Assembly: GCF_900182635.1 (NCBI RefSeq)
Contig: NZ_FXTD01000010.1
Span: 79,902-143,901, forward strand
Origin: Halorubrum cibi
GTDB lineage: Archaea; Halobacteriota; Halobacteria; Halobacteriales; Haloferacaceae
Direction: 5' to 3'
Length of the DNA stretch: 64,000 nt
Shown: positions 41,770 to 51,198 of the stretch, in pieces
How positions within the stretch are numbered: the first letter of the stretch is position 1
Layout: every line of letters starts with the position of its first letter
Notes under the pieces: model-generated
Told to the model about the DNA's origin: nothing
The model's database searches: none
Seen by the model: the letters and a program-made list of their open reading frames with translations, nothing else
Made by a program: the position numbers and the translations under genes

Positions 41770-41874
41770 TACCGCCCCTTACGGGGGCGGTCCTAAAGCG
41801 GTTTGGCTCTCTATCGGGTCGGGGACTTCCCTTTCCGACCCCGGAGGCGACCTCCTTCGCGACTCCGAACTCGT

Positions 41875-42411
41875 CTACTTCGCGATCTTCGCCTCGAACT
41901 TCTCGCGCACTTTCTCGACCTTCGGCTGCGCGTGGAAGGTACAGTAGGCGTCGTCGGGGTTCTTCGCGAAGTAATCCTGGTGTTTCTCCTCGGCGCGGTA
42001 GAACGTCTCCAGCGGCTCGAGTTCCGTCACGACCTCGTCGTCGTACTCCTCGTCGAGCGCCTCGATGTACGCCGCGGCGCGCTCGCGCTGGTCCTCGTCG
42101 TGCGCGAGGACGATGGAGCGGTACTGGCTCCCCACGTCGGGACCCTGCCGGTTGAGCTGCGTCGGATCGTGGATCGTGAAGAAGGCCTCAAGGAGGTCGT
42201 CGTAGCCGACGACTTCGGGGTCGTACTCCACCTGGACGACCTCCGCGTGGCCGGTCTCGCCGGTACACACCGCCCGATACGTCGGGTCCTCCGCGTGTCC
42301 GCCGGCGTAGCCGGAGGTCACCGACTCGACGCCGGAGAGCTCCTCGAACGCCGCCTCGATACACCAGAAGCAGCCGCCGCCGAACGTCGCCGTTTCGAGG
42401 TTATTCGTCAT
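41875..42411 (-). CDS. msrA: Peptide methionine sulfoxide reductase MsrA
   Basis: 178 residues from the ATG at 42411; an in-frame ATG at 42444 would add eleven residues unlike the family. Catalytic motif GGGCFWC at 11-17 (Cys14 nucleophile), then SGYAGGHAEDPTYRAVCTGETGHAEVVQVEYDP, FFTIHDPTQLNRQGPDVGSQYRS and EEKHQDYF. All are classic MsrA residues (the Glu in HAEVV, and Tyr and Asp around the active site). Repairs oxidised methionine with thioredoxin-type reductant. Confidence 0.96.
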   Translation of the reverse strand: MTNNLETATFGGGCFWCIEAAFEELSGVESVTSGYAGGHAEDPTYRAVCTGETGHAEVVQVEYDPEVVGYDDLLEAFFTIHDPTQLNRQGPDVGSQYRSIVLAHDEDQRERAAAYIEALDEEYDDEVVTELEPLETFYRAEEKHQDYFAKNPDDAYCTFHAQPKVEKVREKFEAKIAK

Positions 42412-42524
42412 GGGTCCCGATAGGGGCGCGAACCCCTTAAACACCGTCCGAGCGACCTCGGTCGAACGAGCCGGTCGCCGTCGCCGAACGGTAAACCTTT
42501 GCCGCCCCCCCTCCGAGCCGTGGT

Positions 42525-42929
42525 ATGGTCTCGCTGGGACTGGTGGTGGCGCGGTTCAACGGCTCCGTGACGGAGCCGATGGCCGAGGCCGCCAGAGAGG
42601 CGGCGGCCGAGCGCGACGCGGTCGTCGTCGACGAAGTGAGCGTTCCGGGCGCGTACGACAGCCCGCTCGCCGCCGACCGCCTGGCGCGGCGCGAGGACGT
42701 CGATGCGGTCGCCGTCGTCGGCGCCATCGTCACCGGCGACACCGACCACGACCGCGTCATCGCGAACGCGACCGCCGAGAAGCTCACCGACGTGAGCCTC
42801 GACCGCGACACGCCGGTCACCTTCGGCGTGAGCGGTCCGGGGATGTCCGGCGCGGAGGCGCGCGAGCGGATCGGCAAGGGCGCGGACGCGGCCGAGGCCG
42901 CGATCGACCTCGCGGAAGCGTTCGACTGA
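42525..42929 (+). CDS. ribH: 6,7-dimethyl-8-ribityllumazine synthase
   Basis: 134 residues, the short archaeal form. N-terminal LVVARFNGSVTEPMAEAARE, substrate-binding VPGAYDSPLAADRLARREDVDAVAVVGAIVTGDTDHDRVIANATAEKL, and a terminal VTFGVSGPGMSGAEARERIGKGADAAEAA that matches the lumazine synthase capsid-type subunit. Catalyses the penultimate step of riboflavin synthesis. 30 bp before an aminotransferase gene on the same strand. Confidence 0.92.
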   Translation: MVSLGLVVARFNGSVTEPMAEAAREAAAERDAVVVDEVSVPGAYDSPLAADRLARREDVDAVAVVGAIVTGDTDHDRVIANATAEKLTDVSLDRDTPVTFGVSGPGMSGAEARERIGKGADAAEAAIDLAEAFD

Positions 42930-42959
42930 AAGACACCGGCGACCCCACCGAACACGACA

Positions 42960-44123
42960 ATGACCGACGCATACGACTACTCCGACCGGATCGGACGTGT
43001 AGAGCCCAGCGCGACGCTGGCGATATCGAACCTGGCCGCCGAGAAGGAGGCGGAGGGAGCGGACATCGTCGACCTCTCGGTCGGCGAGCCCGACTTCGAC
43101 ACCCCCGAGAACGTCGTCGAGGCCGGCAAGGAGGCCCTCGACGCCGGCCACACCGGCTACACCTCCTCGAACGGGATCGCGCCGCTCCGGGAGGCGATCG
43201 CCGGGAAGCTCCGCGACGACGGGATCGACGCGAGCGCCGACGAGGTGATCGTCACCCCCGGCGGCAAGCAGGCGCTCTACGAGACGTTCCAGACGCTGAT
43301 CGGCGACGGGGACGAGGTCGTCCTTCTGGACCCCGCGTGGGTCTCCTACGAGGCGATGGTGAAACTCGCCGGCGGCGACCTCACCCGCGTCGATCTGGCC
43401 TCGCACGGCTTCCAGCTCGAGCCCGCCCTCGAGGACCTCGCCGAGGCGGTCTCAGACGACACCGAGCTCCTCGTCGTCAACTCCCCGTCGAACCCGACGG
43501 GCGCGGTGTTCTCGGAGGGCGCGCTCGAGGGCGTCCGCGACCTCGCGGTCGAACACGATCTCGCCGTCATCTCGGACGAGATCTACGAGCGGATCGTCTA
43601 CGACGCCGACCACGTCTCGCTCGCGAGCCTCGACGGGATGGCCGACCGCACGGTCACGGTCAACGGCTTCTCGAAGGCGTACTCCATGACCGGCTGGCGG
43701 CTCGGATACCTCCACGCGACCGAGGAGTTCGTCGGAGAGGCGGGCAAGCTCCACTCGCACTCGGTGTCGTGTGCGACCAACTTCGTCCAGCGCGCCGGGA
43801 TCGAGGCGCTCGAGAACACCGACGAGGCGGTCGAGGAGATGCGCGAGGCGTTCGCCGATCGACGCGACCTGCTCGTCGACCTCTTCGAGGAGCACGGCGT
43901 CGACGTCGACGTCGGCGACGGGGCGTTCTACATGATGATCCCGGTCGGCGAGCCGCGAGCGGACGACGCCGACTGGTGTGAGCGCGCGATCGAGCAGGCT
44001 GCCGTGGCCTGCGTCCCCGGAAGCGCGTTCAACGCGCCCGGATTCGCCAGAATATCGTACGCAGCGAGCGAGGAACGGCTGCGCGAGGCCGTCGACCGGC
44101 TGGTCGCGAACGACCTGCTCTGA
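42960..44123 (+). CDS. Class I/II pyridoxal-phosphate aminotransferase
   Basis: 387 residues. Motifs: DLSVGEPDFDTPENVVEAGKEAL (about 38-60), YTSSNGIAPLREAI, VIVTPGGKQALYETF, VNSPSNPTGAVFSEG (about 178-192), AVISDEIYERIVYD, the PLP-lysine motif TVNGFSKAYSMTGWRLGYLHA (about 235-255) and PGSAFNAPGFARISYA with the substrate-binding Arg. This is COG0436, including aspartate and aromatic aminotransferases; specificity cannot be read from sequence alone. It follows ribH closely and precedes uspA, which has its own promoter. Confidence 0.9.
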   Translation: MTDAYDYSDRIGRVEPSATLAISNLAAEKEAEGADIVDLSVGEPDFDTPENVVEAGKEALDAGHTGYTSSNGIAPLREAIAGKLRDDGIDASADEVIVTPGGKQALYETFQTLIGDGDEVVLLDPAWVSYEAMVKLAGGDLTRVDLASHGFQLEPALEDLAEAVSDDTELLVVNSPSNPTGAVFSEGALEGVRDLAVEHDLAVISDEIYERIVYDADHVSLASLDGMADRTVTVNGFSKAYSMTGWRLGYLHATEEFVGEAGKLHSHSVSCATNFVQRAGIEALENTDEAVEEMREAFADRRDLLVDLFEEHGVDVDVGDGAFYMMIPVGEPRADDADWCERAIEQAAVACVPGSAFNAPGFARISYAASEERLREAVDRLVANDLL

Positions 44124-44177
44124 GCGGCCGGATTCGACCCGCCGGGGCCGTTTCACCGCCGATCTCGCCGGTGGGAT

Positions 44178-44185
44178 TTTATATA
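44178..44185 (+). promoter_or_regulatory. TATA box of uspA
   Basis: TTTATATA, 30-37 bp before the ATG at 44215. It is one of the most consensus-like TATA boxes in the window and suggests a strong promoter with a very short leader. Confidence 0.55.
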
Positions 44186-44214
44186 CCCGTGCGGATGATT
44201 GGTTTGGTGACGAC

Positions 44215-44697
44215 ATGTACAAGCACATACTGTATCCCACGGACGGGAGTGCCGGCTCCGAGGCCGCGATAGCACACGTACGGGAGATCGCCGAGGCGTT
44301 CGACGCGACGGTTCACGTGTTACACGTCGTCGACACGCGCCAGTTCACGCTCGGGATGAGCGGTAACTACATCTCCGGACCGAAGAGCTACTCGAGCGAT
44401 CGACCCTCCGAGGACGAGCGGAAGCGCGAGCTCGAGGAGCGCGCCACGCCGTTCGTCGAGGAGCTCGCGGCCGACTTCGAGGGGATCGAGACGGTCGCCG
44501 CGGTTCGGGGCGGGAACCCCCACGAGGTCATCCTCGAGTACATCGACGAGAACGACATCGATATGGTCGTGATGGGGACCGAGGGCCGTTCCGGAGTCAA
44601 GCGCTACCTGTTGGGCAGCGTCTCCGAGAAGGTCGTGCGGCTCGCCGATCCGCCCGTGGTGACGGTTCGCGCCGACGCCGACGACGAGGGAGAGTAA
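44215..44697 (+). CDS. Universal stress protein UspA family
   Basis: 160 residues. Starts MYKHILYPTDGSAGSEAAIAHVREIAEAFDATVHVLHVVD and ends in MVVMGTEGRSGVKRYLLGSVSEKVVRLADPPVVTVR. The latter carries the ATP-binding pattern GxxGxxx...GS, so it belongs to the nucleotide-binding subgroup. It has a strong promoter and lies near a block of ion-transport genes with another Usp protein at 52803. Role in stress is inferred from family. Confidence 0.93.
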   Translation: MYKHILYPTDGSAGSEAAIAHVREIAEAFDATVHVLHVVDTRQFTLGMSGNYISGPKSYSSDRPSEDERKRELEERATPFVEELAADFEGIETVAAVRGGNPHEVILEYIDENDIDMVVMGTEGRSGVKRYLLGSVSEKVVRLADPPVVTVRADADDEGE

Positions 44698-44751
44698 CGG
44701 AACGGTCCGCCGTTCCGAAACCCTTACTCCCGGTCCGTCGTACCATCGCGT

Positions 44752-45117
44752 ATGACAGACAGCTCGGATCCCGACGGCGATCCGGCCGGCTCCGGCGGGG
44801 AGGAGGGTGCCGCCGGAGCGGCCGCCGTCGACGGCGGTTCCGCCGGTCCCGTCGTCGACGCCGACGAAGTAGAACACGTCGCCGAACTGGCCCGCGTCCG
44901 TCTCGAGGAGGGCGAGCGCGAGGAGTTCACGGACCAGTTCGCGGAGATCCTCGAGTACTTCGAGGCGCTCGATGAAGTGCCCGACCTCGACCGCGAGGAG
45001 GACCTCGTCAACGTGATGCGCGAGGACGATATCGAGGAGGGACTCACCCAGGAGGAGGCGCTCTCGAACGCCGCGGAGACGGAGGATGGCTTCTTCAAGG
45101 GGCCGAAGGTGTCCTAG
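44752..45117 (+). CDS. gatC: Asp/Glu-tRNA amidotransferase subunit C
   Basis: 121 residues. The first ~34 are an acidic Gly/Ala-rich extension; the GatC core follows: DEVEHVAELARVRLEEGEREEFTDQFAEILEYFEALDEV and DLVNVMREDDIEEGLTQEEALSNAAETEDGFFKGPKV (family end motif FKVPKV). GatC holds GatA and GatB together in the amidotransferase that forms Asn-tRNA or Gln-tRNA. gatA begins one base after the stop codon; gatB is not in the window. Confidence 0.93.
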   Translation: MTDSSDPDGDPAGSGGEEGAAGAAAVDGGSAGPVVDADEVEHVAELARVRLEEGEREEFTDQFAEILEYFEALDEVPDLDREEDLVNVMREDDIEEGLTQEEALSNAAETEDGFFKGPKVS

Positions 45118-46422
45118 ATGGCGGACGAGTACGACGCGTTCATCACCGAGGAGACGATCGAGGGCGACGCCGAGGGACGGCTCGCGGGAACGACCGTCGC
45201 CGTCAAGGACAACATCTCGACGGCGGGGGTCCGGACCACCTGCGGCTCCGAGATGCTCGCCGACTACGTCCCGCCCTACTCCGCGACCGTTGTGGAACGA
45301 TTGACCGACGCGGGCGCGACGATCGTCGGCAAGACGAACATGGACGAGTTCGGGATGGGCACCACCACGGAGACCTCCGCGTTCGGCCCGACGAGGAATC
45401 CGATCGATCCCGAGCGCGTGCCCGGCGGCTCCTCCGGCGGGTCGGCAGCGGCGGTCGCCGCGGGCGAGGCCGACGTGGCGCTCGGTTCGGACACGGGCGG
45501 CTCCGTGCGCTGTCCGGCCGCCTTCTGTGGAGTCGTCGGGATCAAGCCCACCTACGGGCTCGTCTCGCGGTACGGGCTCGTCGCGTACGCCAACTCGCTC
45601 GAGCAGATCGGACCGATCGCGGGCACGGTCGAGGAGGCGGCGGAGGCGCTGTCGGTCATCGCGGGACCGGACCCGAACGACGGGACGACGCGGGATCCGA
45701 CCGACGCCGAGGACGCCGACGCGACCGTCCCCGAGGGCGGATACGCCGCGGCCGCCGACGGCGACGTCGACGGGTTGACCGTCGGCGTTCCCACCGAACT
45801 CTTCGAGGGGGCCGACGAGCGAGTCGTCGAGACGGTCGAGGCCGCGATCGCCGACCTGGAGGCACAGGGAGCGGAGACGATCGAGGTCTCGCTCCCCTCG
45901 GTCGAGCACGCGGTCCAGGCGTACTACGTGATCGCGACGAGCGAGGCCTCCTCGAACCTCGCGCGCTTCGACGGGGTGCGCTACGGCCACCGCGCCGAGG
46001 GCGACGGCAACTGGAACGAGTCGTTCGCGGAGACCCGCGAGGCGTTCGGCGCGGAGGTCAAACGCCGGATCCTCCTCGGGACGTACGCGCTCTCGGCGGG
46101 GTATCACGACAAGTACTACGCGAAGGCCCAGGACGCACGCGAGTGGGTCCGTCGGGACTTCGATGACGCCTTCGAGGACGTGGACGTGATCGCGTCGCCG
46201 ACGATGCCCGTCCTCCCCTTCGAACTGGGCGAGAGCCTCGACGACCCGCTCCGAATGTACCTCGCGGACGCGAACACGACTCCCGCCAACCTCGCGAACC
46301 TGCCGGCGATATCGGTGCCCGCGGGCGAGGCCGACGGGCTTCCGGTCGGGCTCCAACTCGTCGGGCCGAAGTTCGACGAGGCGACCGTGATCCGCGCGGC
46401 GAGCGCGGTCGAGGACCGATGA
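45118..46422 (+). CDS. gatA: Asp/Glu-tRNA amidotransferase subunit A
   Basis: 434 residues. The amidase-signature catalytic set is intact: Lys30 in VAVKDNIST, Ser105 in PGGSSGGSA, Ser129 in GSDTGGSVRCPA, with the same spacings (75 and 24) as bacterial GatA. KPTYGLVSRYGLVAYANSLEQIGPIAGTVEEAA and LGTYALSAGYHDKYYAKA are also family hallmarks. The N-terminus is about 50 residues shorter than bacterial GatA but begins just before the catalytic Lys, so it is complete. It releases ammonia from glutamine for GatB. 4-bp overlap with the next gene. Confidence 0.95.
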   Translation: MADEYDAFITEETIEGDAEGRLAGTTVAVKDNISTAGVRTTCGSEMLADYVPPYSATVVERLTDAGATIVGKTNMDEFGMGTTTETSAFGPTRNPIDPERVPGGSSGGSAAAVAAGEADVALGSDTGGSVRCPAAFCGVVGIKPTYGLVSRYGLVAYANSLEQIGPIAGTVEEAAEALSVIAGPDPNDGTTRDPTDAEDADATVPEGGYAAAADGDVDGLTVGVPTELFEGADERVVETVEAAIADLEAQGAETIEVSLPSVEHAVQAYYVIATSEASSNLARFDGVRYGHRAEGDGNWNESFAETREAFGAEVKRRILLGTYALSAGYHDKYYAKAQDAREWVRRDFDDAFEDVDVIASPTMPVLPFELGESLDDPLRMYLADANTTPANLANLPAISVPAGEADGLPVGLQLVGPKFDEATVIRAASAVEDR

Positions 46423-46925
46423 GCCTGACCGACGAGGAGCTGGACCGCCTCGCCGACGTCGTCCGTCTCCAGCCGACGAAGAACTCCGAACTCGAGGAGG
46501 CGTGGGGCGTCGACGGCGGGAGCGAAGTCCATCGATACCTCGAGAACCACCTCAAGGAGTACTACTACCGCGACGACGACAGCCTGATCCGAGCGACCGC
46601 GGAGGCGAACGACCTCGTCGACGTCGAGCCCGGCATCGAGGCGGACGCGGTTGCGAGGGGAGCCGCCCCGGACACGATCCGCGTCCCGGAGCTCGAAGCG
46701 CGGGTGTTCGCGGTCGTCGCCGGCCCGGACGAGCGCTCGCAGTCGGTCGTGAGCGTCCTCGAGGCCCTCCGGGAGACGTACGAGATCGACCCCGACGTGG
46801 GGGAGGTCCGCCGCGCGCTCCGGAGCCTGGAGCGCAAGAACGTCGTCGAGGTCGTCTACCGGACGGTGCCGACGTTCCGGCTCGCGGTCGACCGGGACGC
46901 CGTCGAGGTCGAGATAACGGAGTAG
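46419..46925 (+). CDS. DUF5797 family protein
   Basis: 168 residues. It contains a helix-turn-helix-like start (ELDRLADVVRLQPTKNSELEEAWGVDGGSEVHRYLENHLKEYYYRDDDSLIRATAEA) and a second winged-helix-like half (VLEALRETYEIDPDVGEVRRALRSLERKNVVEVVYRTVPTFRLAV). This matches the haloarchaeal DUF5797 family, which has no known role; the two winged-helix-like halves suggest DNA or RNA binding. ATG overlaps the gatA stop by 4 bp, so it is translated with GatCA. Confidence 0.85.
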   Translation: MSLTDEELDRLADVVRLQPTKNSELEEAWGVDGGSEVHRYLENHLKEYYYRDDDSLIRATAEANDLVDVEPGIEADAVARGAAPDTIRVPELEARVFAVVAGPDERSQSVVSVLEALRETYEIDPDVGEVRRALRSLERKNVVEVVYRTVPTFRLAVDRDAVEVEITE

Positions 46926-47007
46926 CGGGCGACGAGGTGGGCTCGCCGCGACGATCGGCCGGACCGCGAACCTCAAGGTTCAATGCGGGCGAGCGAGTGG
47001 AACGGAT

Positions 47008-47253
47008 ATGACCGATCAGGAGCTCCGAAAGGAGGCACACGACCTCGACGTCACCGTCTGGGTCGGGAAGGGCGGCATCGACGCGGTCGTCGACGAACTG
47101 TCGGACCAGCTCGACGACCGCAAGTTGGTGAAAGCGAAGTTCCTGCGGGCCGCCCGCGGCGGAACGTCGACCGATGAACTCGCCGACGAACTCGCCGAGG
47201 CGGTGAACGCGGACCTCGTCGAGACGCGCGGGAACACCGCCGTCTTCCACTGA
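47008..47253 (+). CDS. YhbY-type RNA-binding protein (CRS1-YhbY domain)
   Basis: 81 residues, a stand-alone CRM domain: LRKEAHDLDVTVWVGKGGIDAVVDELSDQLDDRKLVKAKFL with the GxGG RNA-binding loop (VGKGG), then a helix and a last strand NADLVETRGNTAVFH. Such proteins associate with ribosome precursors. The ATG of the mscS gene overlaps its stop codon by one base, so the two are co-transcribed. Confidence 0.93.
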   Translation: MTDQELRKEAHDLDVTVWVGKGGIDAVVDELSDQLDDRKLVKAKFLRAARGGTSTDELADELAEAVNADLVETRGNTAVFH

Positions 47254-48131
47254 TGGCGGGGTCGATACCCGGCGCCTCCGGGGCGCTTGAGCCGTACCTC
47301 GGACCGGCGACCGATGCCGTGCTCGCCGCGGCGACCTTCCTCGCGGTCGTCGTCGTGGCCTACGTCGTGAACAAGGCCGTCGTCGGACCGCTCCTCTCTC
47401 GCGTGTTCGACCGGCGAGGACTCGACGACCACGCCCGCCGCCCGCTCCGGAAGATCGTCGCCTTCGTCGTGCTCTTCGCCGGCGTCACGGTCGGGTTCAG
47501 CGTGGCCGGCTACGGCGACTTCCTGCGCTCGGTGGCGACGATCGCCGCCGCGGCCACGCTCGCGATCGGCCTCGCGATGCAGGACGTGCTCAAGAACTTC
47601 GTCGCCGGCGTCTTCATCTACACCGACAAGCCGTTCCGAATCGGCGACTGGATCGAGTGGGACGGGAACTCGGGCATCGTCGAGGACATCTCTTTCCGGG
47701 TCACTCGCGTCCGGACGTTCGACAACGAGCTGCTCACGGTGCCGAATCACGTGCTCACCGGCGGCGTGATCAAGAACCCCGTCGCGAAGGGGCGGCTCCG
47801 CCTGAAGTTCGTCTTCGGGATCGACTACGACGACGACGTCGACGCGGCGACGGAGATCATCGTCGAGGAGGCCGAGGCACACGAGGGGATCCTCGAGGAT
47901 CCCGCGCCGTCGGTGCGACTGAACGAGCTCGCCGACTCGTACGTCGGGCTCCAGTCGCGCATCTGGATCGACGACCCCTCCCGGGCGGATTTCGTCCGGG
48001 TCCGCGCCGAGTACGTCCAGGCGGTCAAAGAGCGGTTCGACGAGGAGGACATCACGATCCCGTTCCCGCAGCGGACCGTCTCCGGCCGCGACGCGTGGTC
48101 CGAACCGGAGTCGTTCGCCGGCGAGCCGTAG
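47253..48131 (+). CDS. MscS-type mechanosensitive ion channel
   Basis: 292 residues. Three membrane segments at about 20-44, 62-88 and 91-112; the third is the pore helix (FLRSVATIAAAATLAIGLAMQDVLKNFVAGVFIYTDKPF), with the usual Ala/Gly pattern. The cytoplasmic beta domain follows: GDWIEWDGNSGIVEDISFRVTRVRTFDNELLTVPNHVL (about 130-168), then the mixed C-terminal domain up to FDEEDITIPFPQRTV. Opens under membrane tension to release solutes after osmotic down-shock. First of several ion-handling genes. Confidence 0.94.
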   Translation: MAGSIPGASGALEPYLGPATDAVLAAATFLAVVVVAYVVNKAVVGPLLSRVFDRRGLDDHARRPLRKIVAFVVLFAGVTVGFSVAGYGDFLRSVATIAAAATLAIGLAMQDVLKNFVAGVFIYTDKPFRIGDWIEWDGNSGIVEDISFRVTRVRTFDNELLTVPNHVLTGGVIKNPVAKGRLRLKFVFGIDYDDDVDAATEIIVEEAEAHEGILEDPAPSVRLNELADSYVGLQSRIWIDDPSRADFVRVRAEYVQAVKERFDEEDITIPFPQRTVSGRDAWSEPESFAGEP

Positions 48132-48234
48132 CCCGCGTCGTTCGCCGGCGAGCCGTCGCTCGCCCGCCGGTTGCGGTTCCCTTCGACCGTCGGGGATAGA
48201 AATCCACTTGTAAGTCCGTCCAGTGGGTGCCCCC

Positions 48235-49572
48235 ATGCACGTGGTCATCGTCGGTGCCGGCGAGGTCGGTACGAGTATCGCCGCGAGCCTCGCTTCCGAC
48301 CACGAGGTCGTCGTCGTCGACGTCGACCCCGACCGCGCCGAACAGCTCAAGTACGAACTCGACGTGCTCACGATCGCCGGCGACGGGACGGCATCCGGGA
48401 TCCAGACGGCCGCGAACGTCGACGAGGCGGACATGATCATCGCCTGTACCGACGACGACCGGACCAACCTCGTGACCTGCGGGACCGCGAAGACGCTCGG
48501 GGACGGCTTCACGATCGCGCGGGTGAAGAGCACCGAGTACCTCCGGACGTGGGAGGGAAACGAGGGCGCGTTCGGCGTCGACTTCATGGTGTGTACCGAC
48601 CTCCTGACCGCCCAGAACATCGTCCGCGTCATCGGCCTCCCCGCGGCGATCGACGTCGACCCGTTCGCGAGCGGGCTCGTCCAGATGGCGGAGTTCGAGA
48701 TCGCCGCGGAGAGCCCGGTCGCCGGACAGACCGTCTCGGAGGCCGACCGGTTCGAGTCGCTGACGTTCGTCGGCCTGTTCCGCGACGGCGAGATGATCAT
48801 CCCGCGCGGCGACACCGACATCGAGGCGGGCGACCGCGCCGTGGTGATCGGGAGCCCCGAGAGCGTCCAGTCGTTCGCGAACGACGTCGCGCCCGACACC
48901 ACGCCGGACCGTGCCGACGAGATCGTGATCGTCGGCGGCAGCGAGATCGGCTATCAGACCGCCCGGCTGCTGGAGGAGCGGGAGTTCACTCCGCGGCTGA
49001 TAGAGCAGGACGCCGACCGCGCGCGCACGCTCGCGGAGGACCTCCCGAACACGATCGTGATGGAACACGACGCGACCGACACGGAGTTCCTCTCGAGGGA
49101 GCACGTCGACGAGGCCGACATCGTCGTCACCGCGCTCCGCTCGGACGAGAAGAACCTGCTCGTCTCGGTGCTCGCCAAACGGATGGGCGTCGACCGCGTG
49201 ATCGCGGTCGTCGACAGCCCCGACTACGTCACCGTCTTCGAGGAGATCGGCATCGACATCGCGATCAACCCCCGCACCGTCACCGCCGAGGAGATCACCC
49301 GGTTCACCTACGAGAGCATCGCCGAGAACATCGCGGTGTTGGAGAACGACCAGGCGGAGGTCCTCGAACTCGAACTCACCGAGGGGTGCCGGTTCGCCGG
49401 CCGGTCGATCGCGGAACTCGTCGAGGAGATCGACGCCCGGTTCGTCATCGGCGCGATCACCCGGAACCACGCGCTCGTCACCCCGCGGGGGGACACCGTC
49501 CTCGAGCCCGGTGACCACGTCATCCTGCTCGTGGACTCGAACTCCGTGAGCGAGATCGCCTCCATGGCCTGA
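48235..49572 (+). CDS. trkA: TrkA potassium uptake regulator
   Basis: 445 residues from the ATG at 48235 (MHVVIVGAGEVGTSIAASL); the in-frame GTG at 48223 is less likely. Two complete RCK (TrkA-N/TrkA-C) modules: the first NAD fold at 1-20 plus DELDVLTIAGDG-type; the first TrkA-C about 150-215; the second Rossmann EIVIVGGSEIGYQTARLLEERE at about 226-247; the second TrkA-C to the end (GDHVILLVDSNSV). It gates the Trk transporter in response to nucleotides. A trkH gene follows 4 bp downstream. Confidence 0.95.
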   Translation: MHVVIVGAGEVGTSIAASLASDHEVVVVDVDPDRAEQLKYELDVLTIAGDGTASGIQTAANVDEADMIIACTDDDRTNLVTCGTAKTLGDGFTIARVKSTEYLRTWEGNEGAFGVDFMVCTDLLTAQNIVRVIGLPAAIDVDPFASGLVQMAEFEIAAESPVAGQTVSEADRFESLTFVGLFRDGEMIIPRGDTDIEAGDRAVVIGSPESVQSFANDVAPDTTPDRADEIVIVGGSEIGYQTARLLEEREFTPRLIEQDADRARTLAEDLPNTIVMEHDATDTEFLSREHVDEADIVVTALRSDEKNLLVSVLAKRMGVDRVIAVVDSPDYVTVFEEIGIDIAINPRTVTAEEITRFTYESIAENIAVLENDQAEVLELELTEGCRFAGRSIAELVEEIDARFVIGAITRNHALVTPRGDTVLEPGDHVILLVDSNSVSEIASMA

Positions 49573-49576
49573 GTCC

Positions 49577-51082
49577 GTGGCGGGATCCAGGATCCGGGTC
49601 GGGTGGCAGGCGAGCGTCGGACTCACCGGCGACGTCCTCGCGGCGCTCGTCGTTCCCCTGTCGTTCCCGCTCCTGCTCTCCGTCTACTACGCCGAGCCGT
49701 CGCTTCCCTTCCTCGCCGCCATCACCGTCACCCTCGCGCTCGGGGCGCTGTTCCGGCGCTTCGGGGACCCGGAGGTGAACCTCGGTCCGCGCGAGGCGTT
49801 CCTCGCGGTGGCGCTGATCTGGCTGCTCGTCGCCGCCGTCGGCGCGATCCCGTTCGTCGTCGCCGGCGTCGGGACGATCGCCCACCCCGTCAACGCGATG
49901 TTCGAGGCGATGAGCGGGCTGACGACGACGGGCGCGACCGTCCTCCGTGACTTCTCGCTTCACTCCCGATCCGTGCTGATGTGGCGGCAGGTGATCCAGT
50001 GGCTCGGCGGGCTGGGAATTCTGATCTTAGCGACCGCGGTGCTCTCGGAGATCGGGGTCGGTGGGGCCCAGTTGATGGAGTCGGAGTCACAGACCCAGGA
50101 CGTGAACAAGCTCACGCCGAAGATATCCCGGACGGCACAGCTCATCTGGAGCCTCTATCTCGGGCTCACCGCGCTCGCGGTCGCGACGTACTTCCTGCTC
50201 GGGCTGGCGTTCGATCCCCGAATGGACCTGTACAACGCGGTCGCCCACGCGTTCACCTCCGTCGCGACCGCCGGGTTCTCGCCCGAACCGCTCTCCGTCG
50301 GCGCGTTCCACCCGGTCATCCAGTGGGCGGTCGTCCCCTTCATGGTCGTCGGATCGACGAGCTTCGTGCTCATCTACTTCTTCATCAACGGCGAGCCGAT
50401 GCGACTGTTGCGCAACGAGGAGTTCCACTTCTATCTGGGCGCGCTCGGGTTCTTCTCGTCCGTCGTCGCGCTCGCGCTCTTTCTCGACCCCGCGACGGCG
50501 TTCGGACTCGAGGGGACGCTCCGACACGCCGTGTTCAACGTCGCCTCCATCGTGACCACGACGGGGTACGCCAGCACCGACTACGTGCTGTGGGCACCGG
50601 CGGCCAAGCACATGCTCTTCGCGTGTATGTTCGTCGGCGGGATGGTGGGGTCGACCACGTGTTCGATCAAGTCGCTGCGGTGGCTCGTCGCGCTGAAGGC
50701 GTTTCGGCGAGACCTCTATACCGCGATCCACCCGGACGCGGTGCGGCCGGTTCGGGTCACCGGAAAGCCGGTCGACGAGGAGGTCATCCGCGACATCTAC
50801 GGGTACCTGCTCTTGAGCATCGTGATCTTCTTCCTTCTCACCGTCGTGATCGTCGTCGACGCCGAGCGCGCGGACCTCCGGGTCACGGAGTTCGAGGCGA
50901 TGGGCGCGGCCGCGACCACCTTCCTCAACATCGGCCCCGCCTTCGGCGAGGCCGGCCCCTACGGTACGTTCGCGTCCTTCTCGATGACGACCCGCGGCGT
51001 GATGATCGTCCTGATGTGGATCGGCCGGATCGAGATCATCCCGGTTCTCGTGTTGTTCACGAAGGCGTTCTGGACGTCGTGA
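49577..51082 (+). CDS. trkH: TrkH-type potassium transporter, first copy
   Basis: 501 residues from the GTG at 49577, with about ten membrane helices. Selectivity-filter-type loops are visible: SGLTTTGATVL (about 113-123), TSVATAGFSPEPLS (about 228-241), NVASIVTTTGYASTDY (about 321-336) and AATTFLNIGPAFGEAGP. Each has a Gly after Thr/Ala, as in KtrB/TrkH. Pairs with trkA encoded just upstream. Potassium accumulation is the main osmotic strategy of haloarchaea, so this is a core physiological gene. Confidence 0.94.
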   Translation: MAGSRIRVGWQASVGLTGDVLAALVVPLSFPLLLSVYYAEPSLPFLAAITVTLALGALFRRFGDPEVNLGPREAFLAVALIWLLVAAVGAIPFVVAGVGTIAHPVNAMFEAMSGLTTTGATVLRDFSLHSRSVLMWRQVIQWLGGLGILILATAVLSEIGVGGAQLMESESQTQDVNKLTPKISRTAQLIWSLYLGLTALAVATYFLLGLAFDPRMDLYNAVAHAFTSVATAGFSPEPLSVGAFHPVIQWAVVPFMVVGSTSFVLIYFFINGEPMRLLRNEEFHFYLGALGFFSSVVALALFLDPATAFGLEGTLRHAVFNVASIVTTTGYASTDYVLWAPAAKHMLFACMFVGGMVGSTTCSIKSLRWLVALKAFRRDLYTAIHPDAVRPVRVTGKPVDEEVIRDIYGYLLLSIVIFFLLTVVIVVDAERADLRVTEFEAMGAAATTFLNIGPAFGEAGPYGTFASFSMTTRGVMIVLMWIGRIEIIPVLVLFTKAFWTS

Positions 51083-51198
51083 GGCGGCGACCGTGAGGGC
51101 GTTCACCGTCGTCGTACTCCGGTCGTTCGTGGCGGTATCGACGGCTACTTAATGGCCCCACGAACACTCTCGATCCGTTCCGTCGGCGGGGCGCGACC